A stretch of DNA of 33,333 nucleotides from Gemmatimonadota bacterium (GTDB lineage: Bacteria > Gemmatimonadota > Gemmatimonadetes > Gemmatimonadales > Gemmatimonadaceae): assembly GCA_016194585.1 (NCBI GenBank), contig JACQBG010000046.1:1-33333 (forward strand). Reading direction: 5' to 3'. Positions 1-9,390 of this stretch are shown here, piece by piece (within the stretch, counting starts at the first letter, position 1; the number at the start of each line of letters is the position of its first letter). The notes under the pieces are model-generated. The model had not been told where the DNA came from. It was given only the letters and a program-made list of their open reading frames with translations, and made no database searches. Both the position numbers and the translations under genes were made by a program.

Positions 1-646
1 CCACGTTCGGGTCGCTCGGGTCGATGCGCACGTCGTTCGCGCTCGTGTATTCGTCGTGGTACAGCACCTTCTGGAACGACTTCCCGCCGTCGGTCGAGCG
101 GAACACGCCACGCTCGGCGTTCGGTCCGTACGGATGCCCCAGCGCCGCCACGAAGAGCCGGTTCGGATCCTTCGGGTCGACGTCGATCATCGCGATCATC
201 TGGCTGTCGAAGAGGCCGAGCCGCGTCCACGTCTTCCCCGCGTCGGTCGACTTGTACACGCCGTCCCCCGTCGCGAGGTCGGGGCGGATGATGCCGGCGC
301 CCGTGCCGACGTAGATCACGTTCGGGTCGCTCGGCGCCACCGCGATCGCGCCGATCGAGCCGGTGCTCTGCTTGTCGAACAGCGGCTCCCAATTCGAGCC
401 GAAGTCCGTCGACCGCCACACGCCGCCGTTGTCGAACCCGATGTAGAACACGTTCGGTTGGCTCGGCACGCCGCTGAGCGCGCGGGCGCGTCCGGCGCGA
501 CCTGGACCGATCTGACGCCAGTGCATCGCCGCGCCCGGGTCGGGTGACTGCGCGACGGTGGGCGCGGCGAGCGCCGCGAGAGCGAGGAGGGCGGTGGGAA
601 GCAGGAGGGATCGGTTGCGCACGGAGCGGACCTCGTGACGATGCAT
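1..646 (-). CDS. Secreted BNR/sortilin-type repeat protein, N-terminal part
   Basis: The gene runs off the left edge, leaving about 215 residues. Translation from the ATG at 646 (an in-frame GTG lies at 622) gives a signal peptide with a leucine/alanine-rich core ending near VAQS. Beta-propeller repeats follow, with the recurring motifs GVWRSTDFGSNW, GVYKSTDAGKTW and GVFRSTDGGKSF (BNR Asp-box pattern S-T-D-x-G-x-x-W/F), and the spacer APSDPNVIYVGTG occurs between blades. This pattern is typical of secreted WD40/YVTN/BNR-like or VPS10-sortilin-like proteins, many annotated as glycosyl hydrolases without biochemical proof. The gene is divergent from the DUF5916 gene, with about 170 bp between them. 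The repeat type is clear; the substrate is unknown and the C-terminus is not visible. Confidence 0.85.
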   Translation of the reverse strand, partial: MHRHEVRSVRNRSLLLPTALLALAALAAPTVAQSPDPGAAMHWRQIGPGRAGRARALSGVPSQPNVFYIGFDNGGVWRSTDFGSNWEPLFDKQSTGSIGAIAVAPSDPNVIYVGTGAGIIRPDLATGDGVYKSTDAGKTWTRLGLFDSQMIAMIDVDPKDPNRLFVAALGHPYGPNAERGVFRSTDGGKSFQKVLYHDEYTSANDVRIDPSDPNV

Positions 647-819
647 TCGTGGAATTACGGATGGCCGACCCGATGAACATGCAGCGCGGAACCGCCGCCG
701 GCCACGCCCGCTGTGCACCGGTCCGGTCTTGGCTAAATTTCGCGAGTCTTCCGGCTCGGCTCCCACTCCCTTCGCGCCCACCCCGCGATCGAGCCGCCGC
801 TCGTCCGTCGCCACTCGCC

Positions 820-3078
820 ATGCACAGCGCCACCACACGATCCGTGAACATCCCGCGCGCGATGCGCGTCACCGCCATCGCCCTCGCCGTCGGCGTGGTC
901 AGCCGATCGGTGCCGGCGCAGGGCGGCGAGCCGCCCCCGCCCGTAGGCGCCGCGCACACGGTCAAGGTCGGCCCGGTGATCGACGGGCATCTCGACGACG
1001 CCGTGTGGAAGGAGGCGACGCCGTTCACCGGCTTCGTGCAGCGCGAACCGACGCTCGGCGCCCCCGTCACGGAGCGCACCGAGGTGCGCGTGCTCGTCGA
1101 CGGCGAAGCCCTGTACATCGGCGCCTGGCTCTACGACCGCGATCCGTCGGGCATCGTGCCCGGCGAGAAGATCCGCGACGGACAGCTCGCCAACAGCGAT
1201 TACTTCGGCGTGATCCTCGACACGTACCACGACCGGCAGAACGGATTCGTCTTCGCCACAACGCCCGCCGGCATCGAGTACGACGGGCAGGTCACGCGCG
1301 AGGGCGAAGGGGGCGGCGTCTACCAGACGGGGCAGACCTCCGCGCAGGCCGGCGCGATGGGCGGCTTCAACCTGAACTGGGATGGGAGCTGGACCGTCGC
1401 CACGTCCACCGATTCGCTCGGCTGGTACGCCGAGTTCCGCATCCCGTTCTCCACGCTGCGCTACGGCGCGGGCGACATCCAGAACTGGGGGCTCAACCTC
1501 GTGCGCGTCATCCGGCGCCGCAACGAGGAGTCGTACTGGGCGCCGATCCCGCGGCAGTTCAGTCTCTATCGTCTCTCGCTCGCGGGCTCGCTCACCGACC
1601 TGAAGGTGCCCGCGCACCGCGTGGCGTCGATCACGCCCTACGTCATCGGCTCCTCCTCGCGCGACTACGTAGCCGGCACGGGCGCCGTCACCCATCGCGA
1701 CTTCGGCGCCGACGCGAAGCTCGGCATCACTCCCAGTCTCACGCTCGACCTCACGTACAACACCGACTTCGCGCAGGTGGAGGTCGACGACCAGCGCGTG
1801 AACCTCACCCGGTTCCCGCTCTTCTTCCCCGAGAAGCGGCCGTTCTTCCTCGAGAACGCCGGCATCTTCTCCGCCGGCACGCCGCAGGGGGTCGAGCTGT
1901 TCTTCAGCCGGCGCATCGGCATCGACTCGCTCGGCAACCCCCAGCGCATCCTCGGCGGCGGACGTCTCTCCGGCCGTATCGGCGAGACGACAGTCGGCCT
2001 CATGCAGATCAACACCGACGACCCGACCACCGGGAAGGGAGGGCAGTCGTTCTCCGTGGCCCGAGTGATCCGTGAGTTCGGCCAACGGTCGCGCATCGGC
2101 GTGATGGCCGTGCAACGCGTGGGGAGCGACAGCGCCGGCGACTACAACCGCACCTACGCCGTCGACGGCCGGCTCGGCATCAGCGAGGCGCTCACCGTCG
2201 ACTGGTGGGGCGCGAAGACCGACACCCCGCACCGCACCGGCGACGACCTCGGCTACAGCGCGCGCGCCGCGTACCAGACCGACGACTGGAACAACAGCTT
2301 CCGCCTCGTGAAGGTGGGCGTGGACTTCAACCCCGAGGTCGGCTTCCTCAACCGCGAGGGAGGCTACACGTACTACGAAGCCATCCTCATGCGGTACATC
2401 CGGTTCCCCGAGCTCAAGTGGCTGCGCGACTTCAATCCGCACATCAGTTACCGCGGCTACTACCAGCCCGGCGGATCGTACGAGAGCGGGTGGCTGCACA
2501 TCGACCTCGTGAAGGCCGACCTCACCAACGGGGGGCGCATCGGGCCCGAGTGGGACATCTACCACGAGCGGCTCACCGCGCCGTTCGCGATCGCCAACAA
2601 CGTGACGCTCCCCGTGGGATCGTACGACTTCGCGGGACCGGCCGCCGACTTCAACACCGATCCCAGCCTGCCGCTCTCGTTCACGCTGCACGGCGACTTC
2701 GGCCAGTTCTACAACGGCATGCGCAGCGGCGGCACCGCCAACGTGACGTTCCGGCGGGGCGCCTCGCTCTCGTCCTCGCTGCTCGTCGACTACACCGACG
2801 TCACGCTCCAGCAGGGGCACTTCATCCGGTCGCTCGTCGGCGCGCGCAACGCCTGGTTCTTCACGCCGCGCATCTTCGTGCAGTCGCTCACGCAGTTCAA
2901 CAACCAGACGAACTCCTGGTCGGCGAACGTGCGCTTCGGCTGGCTCGCCACCGCGGGCACCGGACTCTACGTCGTGTTCAACGACGGCGAGGAGGCCGAC
3001 AGCTTCTTCAGCTGGGTGCGGCCCCAGAACCGCAGCCTGACCATCAAGTACACACGGCAGATCGGCACGGGGAACTGA
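820..3078 (+). CDS. DUF5916 family outer-membrane protein with CBM9-like N-terminal domain
   Basis: The product is about 752 aa. The reading frame is open far upstream, but the ATG at 820 (or at 862) places a signal peptide at the N-terminus with a cleavage-like VPAQG near residue 34, so the longer form is unlikely; no strong ribosome binding site separates the two starts. Residues about 45-240 contain IDGHLDDAVWKEA, the hallmark opening of the CBM9-like sugar-binding fold that starts DUF5916 proteins. The rest is rich in alternating aromatic and polar strands (for example FFPEKRPFFLEN) and ends in a beta-strand-like tail, which suggests an outer-membrane barrel. Length fits the family (about 700-900 aa). 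The family's function is unproven; surface polysaccharide or peptide handling is a guess. Confidence 0.85.
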   Translation: MHSATTRSVNIPRAMRVTAIALAVGVVSRSVPAQGGEPPPPVGAAHTVKVGPVIDGHLDDAVWKEATPFTGFVQREPTLGAPVTERTEVRVLVDGEALYIGAWLYDRDPSGIVPGEKIRDGQLANSDYFGVILDTYHDRQNGFVFATTPAGIEYDGQVTREGEGGGVYQTGQTSAQAGAMGGFNLNWDGSWTVATSTDSLGWYAEFRIPFSTLRYGAGDIQNWGLNLVRVIRRRNEESYWAPIPRQFSLYRLSLAGSLTDLKVPAHRVASITPYVIGSSSRDYVAGTGAVTHRDFGADAKLGITPSLTLDLTYNTDFAQVEVDDQRVNLTRFPLFFPEKRPFFLENAGIFSAGTPQGVELFFSRRIGIDSLGNPQRILGGGRLSGRIGETTVGLMQINTDDPTTGKGGQSFSVARVIREFGQRSRIGVMAVQRVGSDSAGDYNRTYAVDGRLGISEALTVDWWGAKTDTPHRTGDDLGYSARAAYQTDDWNNSFRLVKVGVDFNPEVGFLNREGGYTYYEAILMRYIRFPELKWLRDFNPHISYRGYYQPGGSYESGWLHIDLVKADLTNGGRIGPEWDIYHERLTAPFAIANNVTLPVGSYDFAGPAADFNTDPSLPLSFTLHGDFGQFYNGMRSGGTANVTFRRGASLSSSLLVDYTDVTLQQGHFIRSLVGARNAWFFTPRIFVQSLTQFNNQTNSWSANVRFGWLATAGTGLYVVFNDGEEADSFFSWVRPQNRSLTIKYTRQIGTGN

Positions 3079-3086
3079 GGCGCGTC

Positions 3087-3108
3087 GCGCGCGGGGCGGC
3101 CCGCGCGC
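3087..3108. terminator. Bidirectional hairpin between convergent genes
   Basis: A perfect 9-bp stem (GCGCGCGGG with CCCGCGCGC) around a GCGG tetraloop fills the 30-bp gap between the convergent stop codons of the DUF5916 gene and the transporter gene. There is no T-tract on either strand, so it would be a non-canonical or bidirectional terminator. Position and stem strength support the call. Confidence 0.6.
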
Positions 3109-4344
3109 TCAGTCGGCCTCGCGCCGCCCCGCCACCAGCACCGCCGCCGCGACGTTGCCCGTCACGTTCGACACCGTCGCGAACCGGTCGGGGATCGCGT
3201 CGATCGCGAGCAGCAGCCCCACGCCCTCGGGCGGCAACCCCACCGCCACGAGCAGCGGCGCGAGCAGGATGAACGCGCCCCCCGGCACCCCAGGCGACGC
3301 GAACGAGAGGAACACCGCCGCGAACGCCACCGTCGCCAGTTGCGGCAGGTGCAACGGCACCGCGTAGAACCAGCTCACGAACATCGTGCCGACCGCCCAC
3401 GAGACGGCCGCCGAATACTTGAACGTGCTCACCGCCAGCGGCAGCACGAACCCCGTCGTCGCCGCGGGAATGCGCAACGCGCCTTCCGCCGCTTCGATCG
3501 ACGACGGGAGCGAGGCGATCGACGACGCCGTCGTGAACGCGATGACCTGTGGCGGGAACGCCGCGCGCGCGAACGTCCGCAACGGAACGCGCGCGACGAT
3601 CGCCACCACCGGATACAGCGCGAGCGTCATCACGATGCTCGCCAGGGAATAGATGACGACGTAGAGTCCGATCGCCCCGGTCACCGCCGCTCCGGCGTGC
3701 GCGGCCAGCGGCAGCAGCAGCGCGAACACGCCCACCGGCGCGAGGAGGATCACTCCGCGCACCATCACCAGCATCGTGTCGGCCACCGCCTGGAAGAAGA
3801 GCACGATCGTTGAGCGCGTCGCCGCCGGCGTGCGCGAGACGGCGATGGCGAAGAAGATCGTGAACAGCACCAGCGGCAGCATCGCGCCGGTCGAGGCCGC
3901 GGCCACCGGGTTCACCGGGATGAGCGACGTCACCCACGCCCCGAAACTCTGCCCCTGTGCCGCCGTCTGCGCCTGCCCGGCCCACTCGGCGGCCCCGGGG
4001 GGAAGCGCCATCCGGCCCGTCCCTGCCGGCAGCAGCGTGAACAGCAGCGGGGCGAGCGGCATCACGATCGCCACGCTCCCGACGAGCAGGAGGAAGAAGA
4101 CGAGCAACGTGCGTCCGCCGAGCTTCGCCGTGCTCTGCACGTCGGCCGCCGAGGCGATGCCCGTGATGAGCAGCGACACGACGAGCGGGACCACCGTCAT
4201 GCGGATGGCGTTCACCCAGAGCACGCCGAGCGGCGCGACGGCGTCGGCCGCGTGCATGGCGGCCGCGCTGCCGCTGAAGGCGATCGCCGTGCCGATGACG
4301 ATCGCCGCACCCAGCGACGCGACGACGCGTGTGCTCTCTTTCAT
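3109..4344 (-). CDS. Divergent dicarboxylate/amino acid:cation symporter (SLC1/DAACS) family protein
   Basis: The 411-aa integral membrane protein matches the GltP/GltPh fold along its length, about eight transmembrane segments plus two re-entrant loops. The serine-rich loop is seen as TTASSIASLP (271-280), and the C-terminal substrate-site helix as IDAIPDRFATVSNVTGN (381-397). In GltPh terms, D390, D394 and N401 are retained as D382, D386 and N393. The NMDGT motif of TM7 is replaced by FKYSA (308-312), D405 by N397 and R397 by A389. These positions build the sodium sites and hold the acidic side chain in characterised members, so the substrate and coupling ion are probably not glutamate/aspartate with sodium. 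It appears monocistronic. Confidence 0.85.
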   Translation of the reverse strand: MKESTRVVASLGAAIVIGTAIAFSGSAAAMHAADAVAPLGVLWVNAIRMTVVPLVVSLLITGIASAADVQSTAKLGGRTLLVFFLLLVGSVAIVMPLAPLLFTLLPAGTGRMALPPGAAEWAGQAQTAAQGQSFGAWVTSLIPVNPVAAASTGAMLPLVLFTIFFAIAVSRTPAATRSTIVLFFQAVADTMLVMVRGVILLAPVGVFALLLPLAAHAGAAVTGAIGLYVVIYSLASIVMTLALYPVVAIVARVPLRTFARAAFPPQVIAFTTASSIASLPSSIEAAEGALRIPAATTGFVLPLAVSTFKYSAAVSWAVGTMFVSWFYAVPLHLPQLATVAFAAVFLSFASPGVPGGAFILLAPLLVAVGLPPEGVGLLLAIDAIPDRFATVSNVTGNVAAAVLVAGRREAD

Positions 4345-4467
4345 TCCGTGGGGAGTGGGGGGAGGGGTCGGAACTTACGCGATCGACCGTCCGGGCGAAA
4401 TACCGTGACCCACCGGATCGAGCGCAGAGCAGCGCGCGATGTGCCTGCGCTCAGACCGACCGCGTCG

Positions 4468-7239
4468 TCACTCGTCCAGGCTCCGGCGCACCGTCGCCAG
4501 GATCTCGTCCATCGAGCTAGGCTTGGGCAGGAATCGCTGGCGCGCTCCGAGCACGAGCTCGGCACCGGCGGAGTCTGCGCTGTACCCGCTCGTGAGGATC
4601 ACGCGCAGGCTCGGCTTGCGCTCCTGCAGTTGTCTTGCGAGTTCACGGCCGCCGACGCCGGCGGGCATCACGATGTCGGTGAACAGGAGGTCGATCGAGC
4701 CCGCCTGCTCCTCGAACTGACGCAGGGCATCGATGCCGTCCGACGCCTCCAGTACGCGATAGCCCGCGCTTTCGAGGACGATGACCATCAGTGTGCGCAC
4801 CGCCGCCTCATCTTCGACGAGCAGGATGGTCTCTGTTCCGCCAGCCGGAGGTTTGGGTGCCTCGGGGACCCCCGCGGCCTCGGCCGTCGGTTCGTTCGCG
4901 GGAAGCAGCAGTTCGAACGCGGTGCCGCGGACCTCGTTGCGTTCGAAGAAGATCGTACCCTTGTGCTGCTTCGCGATGCCGAAGGCGGTGGCAAGGCCGA
5001 GCCCCGTTCCCTTGCCCTCGGTCTTCGTCGTGTAGAAAGGTTCGAAGATGTGCTGCGCCTGCGACGGGGAGATGCCGACGCCGCTGTCGCACACGCGAAG
5101 CGTCACATAACGTCCCTGTTCGACGTCGCGTCGCGCCGCCATCTCCTCCGTCGCGACGATGGCTTCGCCTGTCGAGATCACGATCTTGCCGCCGCCGGGC
5201 ATGGCATCGCGGGCGTTGACGACCAGGTTCATGAGTACCTGGTCGATCATCCCGGCGTCGGCCCACGTGTTCAAGGGGTGCGGATGCAGGTTGATCTGAA
5301 GCTGCGTCTCCTCGCCGATGATGCGCTGAAGCATGTTCGCGATGCTGGTGACGACGACGTTGAGGTCCAGGGCGCGTGGCTGCATCACCTGCCGTCGGCT
5401 GAACAGTAGCAATTGGCGTGTCAGGTTCGCCGCTCGCTCCGCCGACGCGCCGATGTCGCGCAGGCCGCTCAGCGCGGACGCCGGCAGCCCGTCGAGCCGC
5501 GAGGTCAGCTCCACCTGTATCAGCATCGCCGCGAGGATGTTGTTGAAGTCATGTGCCACGCCGCCGGCGAGTTGCCCGATGGCCTCTATCTTCTGCGACT
5601 GCCGGATCTCGCGCTCCAGCTGCAGTTCGCGCGAGACGTCGCGCTTCACGGCGACGTAGTTGATCGTGCGGCCGGCGCCGTCGCGCACCGGGGAGATCGT
5701 CGCTTCCTCCTCGAACAGCGTGCCGTCCTTCTTCTTGTTGACCAGGTGCCCGGACCAGGATTCGCCGCGCAGGAGCGTCGCCCACATCGTCTCGTAGAAT
5801 GCGGCGTCGTGCACGCCGCTCTTGAGCAACCGTGGGTTCTGCCCGATCGCCTCGGTACGCGAATAGCCGGTCAGCGATTCGAAGGTCGGGTTGACGTATT
5901 GAATGTCGCCCTTCAGGTCGACGACCACGATGCTTTCGGCGCTTTGCTCTACTGCCGTCGCCAACCGCGCCATCGACTCTTCGGCGAGCCTGCGGTCAGT
6001 GATGTCGCGTTCGATCGCCAGCGCATACGCCTGGGGCCCGAGGGTCAACTCGCTCACCGACACCTCGAATTGCCGCGTCGACCCGTCCTTGCATCGGTGC
6101 GTCAGTTCGAATCGCCCGCCCGCCTCGGCGATGGCCGCGCGCCGGCGGACCTCGACCTCGTCGAGCTCCGCCGAGCGCGACTCGATCATCGATACGGGGC
6201 GCCCGATCAGCTCCGTGCGGTCGTATCCCAGCAATGTCGACGCCGCACTGTTTGCATCCCGGATGACCGGTGTCCCAACTGGCGGCACTTCCAGCAGGAA
6301 CATGACGTCCGCGGCGTGCTCGAACACGGCGCGAAAGCGTTCCTCGCTCAGTCGAAGCTCCTGCAGTGCCTGCCAGCGCTTCGTGATGTCCGTGAGCGTG
6401 ACGACGGCCCCCAGGATCGCGCCGTCGCCGCGCAGCGGTCCGCCGTTCACGATCAGGTTCACGTCCGTTCCGTCTCGATCGATGACCGCATCCACGAGGC
6501 GGACCGTCTCGCCGCGCAGCACGGCGGCGAGATCGAACGCCGCTGGCGTGCTAGTGCGAAGTGGGAACATCTCGGCGAACGGTCGAGGCAACGGCAGCGC
6601 GCTGGAGAGCCCGAGGGCCACCCGATTGGCGCGGATCACGAAGCCGTGCTCATCCGTGACGACGATCGCCTCAGCAGCTTCCTCGAGAATGGAGCGCGCC
6701 AGGCGTTCGTCCTGCACCAGGCGTGCGCTGAAGCGCTGTTGGGTCAGGTCGGTCAGCACGACGCAGAACGCCAGAGCCGAACCCTCGGCGGGCAGACGGG
6801 CGAACGACGCGAGCACCGGCAGCTCCCGGCCGTCTCCACCGACGAGCGTCATCTCCAGGCGCGTCGGTGCGGCGGCGGACGAGATGAGGATGTGCTCGAG
6901 CGCATGCTGATCGCCGGCGGGGAGGTAGTCTCGCAGCGCCGTGCCCACGATCCGATCGAGCGGTCGACCGAGCATCCGCGACACCGCGAGGTTGCCGTAC
7001 AGCACCAGGCCGCTGGCGGAGAGCGTCAGTGCTCCCTCACTCATGGTCTCGATGAGCTGCCGGTACATGCGGTCGGCGCCGTGCAGGGTATACACGACGT
7101 CTCCGCCGCTTCTGGCGATCACCACCGCGTCGACGTCGCCCTGGCGTATGGCGCGCTGCAGCTCCTCGGCGGCCGCCAAACGGGCGCGGAGTTCACCCAC
7201 CTCCGCGGTGAGGGATTCGACAGTGCCCATCACGACCAT
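4468..7239 (-). CDS. Multi-PAS hybrid histidine kinase of the kaiBC operon
   Basis: The product is 923 aa with no membrane segment, so a cytoplasmic sensor. An N-terminal coiled stretch (about 8-45) leads into four PAS domains (roughly 58-170, 178-290, 298-418 and 424-540). The HisKA domain has phosphoacceptor H563 in GGVAHDFNN. The HATPase domain has the N-box NLVVNARDAMPGGG (671-684), CDSGVGIS and GTGLGLA. A C-terminal receiver (about 803-923) has the acidic pair ED (809-810), phosphoacceptor D855 in FTDIVMP and lysine in LPKPSS. The start follows the kaiB stop by 19 bp, and a GGAGGG lies inside the end of kaiB, so co-expression with kaiCB is very likely. It could be the output or input kinase of the Kai module, but unlike SasA it has no KaiB-like domain. 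Its signal and target are unknown. Confidence 0.92.
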   Translation of the reverse strand: MVVMGTVESLTAEVGELRARLAAAEELQRAIRQGDVDAVVIARSGGDVVYTLHGADRMYRQLIETMSEGALTLSASGLVLYGNLAVSRMLGRPLDRIVGTALRDYLPAGDQHALEHILISSAAAPTRLEMTLVGGDGRELPVLASFARLPAEGSALAFCVVLTDLTQQRFSARLVQDERLARSILEEAAEAIVVTDEHGFVIRANRVALGLSSALPLPRPFAEMFPLRTSTPAAFDLAAVLRGETVRLVDAVIDRDGTDVNLIVNGGPLRGDGAILGAVVTLTDITKRWQALQELRLSEERFRAVFEHAADVMFLLEVPPVGTPVIRDANSAASTLLGYDRTELIGRPVSMIESRSAELDEVEVRRRAAIAEAGGRFELTHRCKDGSTRQFEVSVSELTLGPQAYALAIERDITDRRLAEESMARLATAVEQSAESIVVVDLKGDIQYVNPTFESLTGYSRTEAIGQNPRLLKSGVHDAAFYETMWATLLRGESWSGHLVNKKKDGTLFEEEATISPVRDGAGRTINYVAVKRDVSRELQLEREIRQSQKIEAIGQLAGGVAHDFNNILAAMLIQVELTSRLDGLPASALSGLRDIGASAERAANLTRQLLLFSRRQVMQPRALDLNVVVTSIANMLQRIIGEETQLQINLHPHPLNTWADAGMIDQVLMNLVVNARDAMPGGGKIVISTGEAIVATEEMAARRDVEQGRYVTLRVCDSGVGISPSQAQHIFEPFYTTKTEGKGTGLGLATAFGIAKQHKGTIFFERNEVRGTAFELLLPANEPTAEAAGVPEAPKPPAGGTETILLVEDEAAVRTLMVIVLESAGYRVLEASDGIDALRQFEEQAGSIDLLFTDIVMPAGVGGRELARQLQERKPSLRVILTSGYSADSAGAELVLGARQRFLPKPSSMDEILATVRRSLDE

Positions 7240-7258
7240 ATTTCGACCAATGCCCTCC

Positions 7259-7597
7259 TCAGGCCGGGCGGATGTCCAAGCCGATCAGCACGCGCTCGCG
7301 ATCGGACAGATCGCCGATGATGCGCCGCAGCGGCGGTGGAAGGTGCTTGATGAGCGTCGGTACCGCGACGATCTGTTCCCCCTTGGCGAGCGCGGGCTGC
7401 TGGTAGATGTCGATCACGCGCAGGCTGTACCGGCCCTTCAGACGCGCCTCGCAGATCTCCTTGATGTTCGAGATGGCGCGCATCGAGCGTGGCGTGAGTC
7501 CGGCGACGTACAGTCGCAACTCGTATCGCGGGCCCGTCGGAGGTGGTGGCGAGGAGCGACGGCTGGTCGTCGAGCGGGGTGGCCGCGTGGGCGTCAT
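7259..7597 (-). CDS. kaiB: KaiB-like protein
   Basis: The product is 112 aa. After a Pro/Ser/Arg-rich tail (1-23) the KaiB thioredoxin-like fold is clear: [14 protein letters not shown] (25-38), the helix [26 protein letters not shown] (59-71), [13 protein letters not shown] (75-87) and a last helix after [10 protein letters not shown]. KaiB binds the CI ring of KaiC after a fold switch in characterised cyanobacterial systems. The ATG overlaps the kaiC stop in an ATGA, so the two are translationally coupled. The N-terminal tail is an extension relative to the usual roughly 100-aa KaiB. Whether the protein fold-switches here cannot be told from sequence. Confidence 0.92.
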   Translation of the reverse strand: MTPTRPPRSTTSRRSSPPPPTGPRYELRLYVAGLTPRSMRAISNIKEICEARLKGRYSLRVIDIYQQPALAKGEQIVAVPTLIKHLPPPLRRIIGDLSDRERVLIGLDIRPA

Positions 7598-9390
7598 CGT
7601 GGTGGCTTCCCTCCACGCACCGTCGCGCGGCCGTGAGGTCGCCTGGCAACCGGGGCGGTGACTTCACGTTTCGCTTGCCGCAGTCGCGTCATCGTATCGC
7701 GATCGCTGGCGAGCACCCCGGCCCGAACGACAGCCTGACCGATCGTCTTAAGCGCTTCCCGCTGGGTGGACGCGAACCGCGCGCGCAAGGCCAGGATCTG
7801 CGCTTCGAGCGCCCGCCGCTTGCGCTCGAGCGATCGCGAGTCGCTCTCCGTGTCCTGTGCGCGCGCGAGCCGTTCTGCCACCTCGCGCGCCTCGAGCTCG
7901 ACGCGAGCGCTACCGGTGAGCAACTCTCCCGACGGCCCGGCATACACGGTCTGCAGCCGCACGCCGCGATCCGTCAAGAGGAATTCCCGCACCTGATTGG
8001 AATGCGGCATCCCCCGTGACTTGAGCACGTGGAGTACGCGATTGCGCTCCGCTCCGCTCTCCACGTCGCGTAGCAGCAGCCAACTGTCCATCAGCGACGA
8101 CACGCCGATGTCCGTCGCCTCCAGTGAACTGCCTCCAGACGTCAGGCTCGTGAACAGAGCCGTGACCTGCCGCGACTTGAAGAGGTCGATGAGCCGCGTC
8201 AGCATCGCCTTTACCTCGAGGTCTCCTCCGAGTGCCGCGAAATTCGTGATCGGGTCGATCACCACGACGTGGGGGGCGAAGCGTTCGACAAGCCGCTGAA
8301 TCGTCGCCAGGTGCGTCTCGAGACCGCACATCGTCGGGCGATCGGCGTGGATCCGCAGCAACCCGCGGCGAACCTGTCGCTCGAGGTCGATGCCGATCGA
8401 TCGCATGTTGCGGATGATCTGGCTCGACGATTCCTCGAAGGCGAGCCAGAGGCACCGCTCTCCGCGCAGTGCGGCAGCGTTCGCGAAGTGCGCGGCCAGA
8501 CTCGTCTTGCCGCAACCCGCCGTGCCCGACACCAGCACGCTGCCGCCGCGATAATAGCCCTTGCCGCCGAGCATGGCGTCCAGCGCGCGAACTCCGGTCG
8601 ACACCCGATCGGTACTCGCCACCGCCGAGCGCTCCGCGGAGCTGATCGGCAGGAGCCACATGCCGCCTTCGTCGATCAGGAACGGGTACTCGCTCGTGCC
8701 ATGCGTGGCCCCGCGATATTTCACGACGCGCAGTCGGCGCGTCGCGATCTGCCCCTCCACGCGGTGATCCATGACGATCACGCAATCGGCGACGTATTCC
8801 TCGAGGCCGAAGGGGGTGAGGCTCGTCTCGCCCCGCTCGGCCGTGACGATCGCCGTGACCCCCCGCGCCTTGAGCCAGAGGAACAGGCGGTGCAACTCCG
8901 ACCGCAGCACCGCCGTGTTGGAGAGCCCTGCGAAGAGCGCCTCCACGGTGTCGAGGACCACGCGCTTCGCACCGATCGCGTCGATCGCGTGGCCCAGCCT
9001 CACAAACAGTCCTTCGAGATCGTATTCGCCCGTCTCCTCGATCTCGCTCCGGTCCACATGCACGAAGTCGAGGGCCAGCGCTTTCCGCGAGACCAACGCG
9101 GAAAGGTCATAGCCAAGGCTGGCGAAATTCTGCTCCAGCTCGCGCGTCGTCTCCTCGAACGACATGAACACGCCGGGCTCGTCGTATTCCAACGCGCCGT
9201 TCACGAGGAATTCCATCGCCAGCAGCGTCTTGCCGCACCCCGGTCCACCGCAGATCAACGTGGGACGACCGCGAGGCAGTCCGCCATCCGTGAGTGCATC
9301 CAGTCCGCGGATACCGGTGCGTGACTTGTGCACGCCTGCTGGGCGCCGCCGACGTGTTTTGGACACCTTCCTCGGCGACTTGCCGCTCAT
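7594..9390 (-). CDS. kaiC: KaiC-like dual RecA ATPase/autokinase
   Basis: The chosen start at 9390 has an AGGAAGG immediately upstream; an in-frame ATG at 9408 would add six residues. Counting from 9390 (598 aa), CI has Walker A GGPGCGKT (48-55) and the catalytic pair E79-E80 in FEETT; CII has Walker A GTAGCGKT (289-296) and E319-E320 in FEESS. The phosphorylation-site segment reads [10 protein letters not shown], with S431-S432 where cyanobacterial KaiC has S431-T432, so both sites are phosphorylatable. After about residue 480 the KaiA-binding tail is replaced by an Arg/Glu/Ala-rich, probably coiled-coil, extension of about 110 residues. It is first in a kaiC-kaiB-kinase operon, and no kaiA is present. 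A KaiA-independent timer or stress regulator is plausible. Confidence 0.93.
   Translation of the reverse strand: MSGKSPRKVSKTRRRRPAGVHKSRTGIRGLDALTDGGLPRGRPTLICGGPGCGKTLLAMEFLVNGALEYDEPGVFMSFEETTRELEQNFASLGYDLSALVSRKALALDFVHVDRSEIEETGEYDLEGLFVRLGHAIDAIGAKRVVLDTVEALFAGLSNTAVLRSELHRLFLWLKARGVTAIVTAERGETSLTPFGLEEYVADCVIVMDHRVEGQIATRRLRVVKYRGATHGTSEYPFLIDEGGMWLLPISSAERSAVASTDRVSTGVRALDAMLGGKGYYRGGSVLVSGTAGCGKTSLAAHFANAAALRGERCLWLAFEESSSQIIRNMRSIGIDLERQVRRGLLRIHADRPTMCGLETHLATIQRLVERFAPHVVVIDPITNFAALGGDLEVKAMLTRLIDLFKSRQVTALFTSLTSGGSSLEATDIGVSSLMDSWLLLRDVESGAERNRVLHVLKSRGMPHSNQVREFLLTDRGVRLQTVYAGPSGELLTGSARVELEAREVAERLARAQDTESDSRSLERKRRALEAQILALRARFASTQREALKTIGQAVVRAGVLASDRDTMTRLRQAKREVTAPVARRPHGRATVRGGKPPR

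Noticed and set aside
733-2820. Long minus-strand open frame (695 codons) opposite the DUF5916 gene
   Set aside because: Its translation is low-complexity in Val/Glu/Arg/Asp with no domain, whereas the plus strand encodes a clear DUF5916 protein. Long antisense frames are common in GC-rich DNA.
5413-7320. Long plus-strand open frame opposite the histidine kinase
   Set aside because: No domain and Arg/His/Gln-rich translation; the minus strand encodes a complete PAS-HisKA-HATPase-REC protein.
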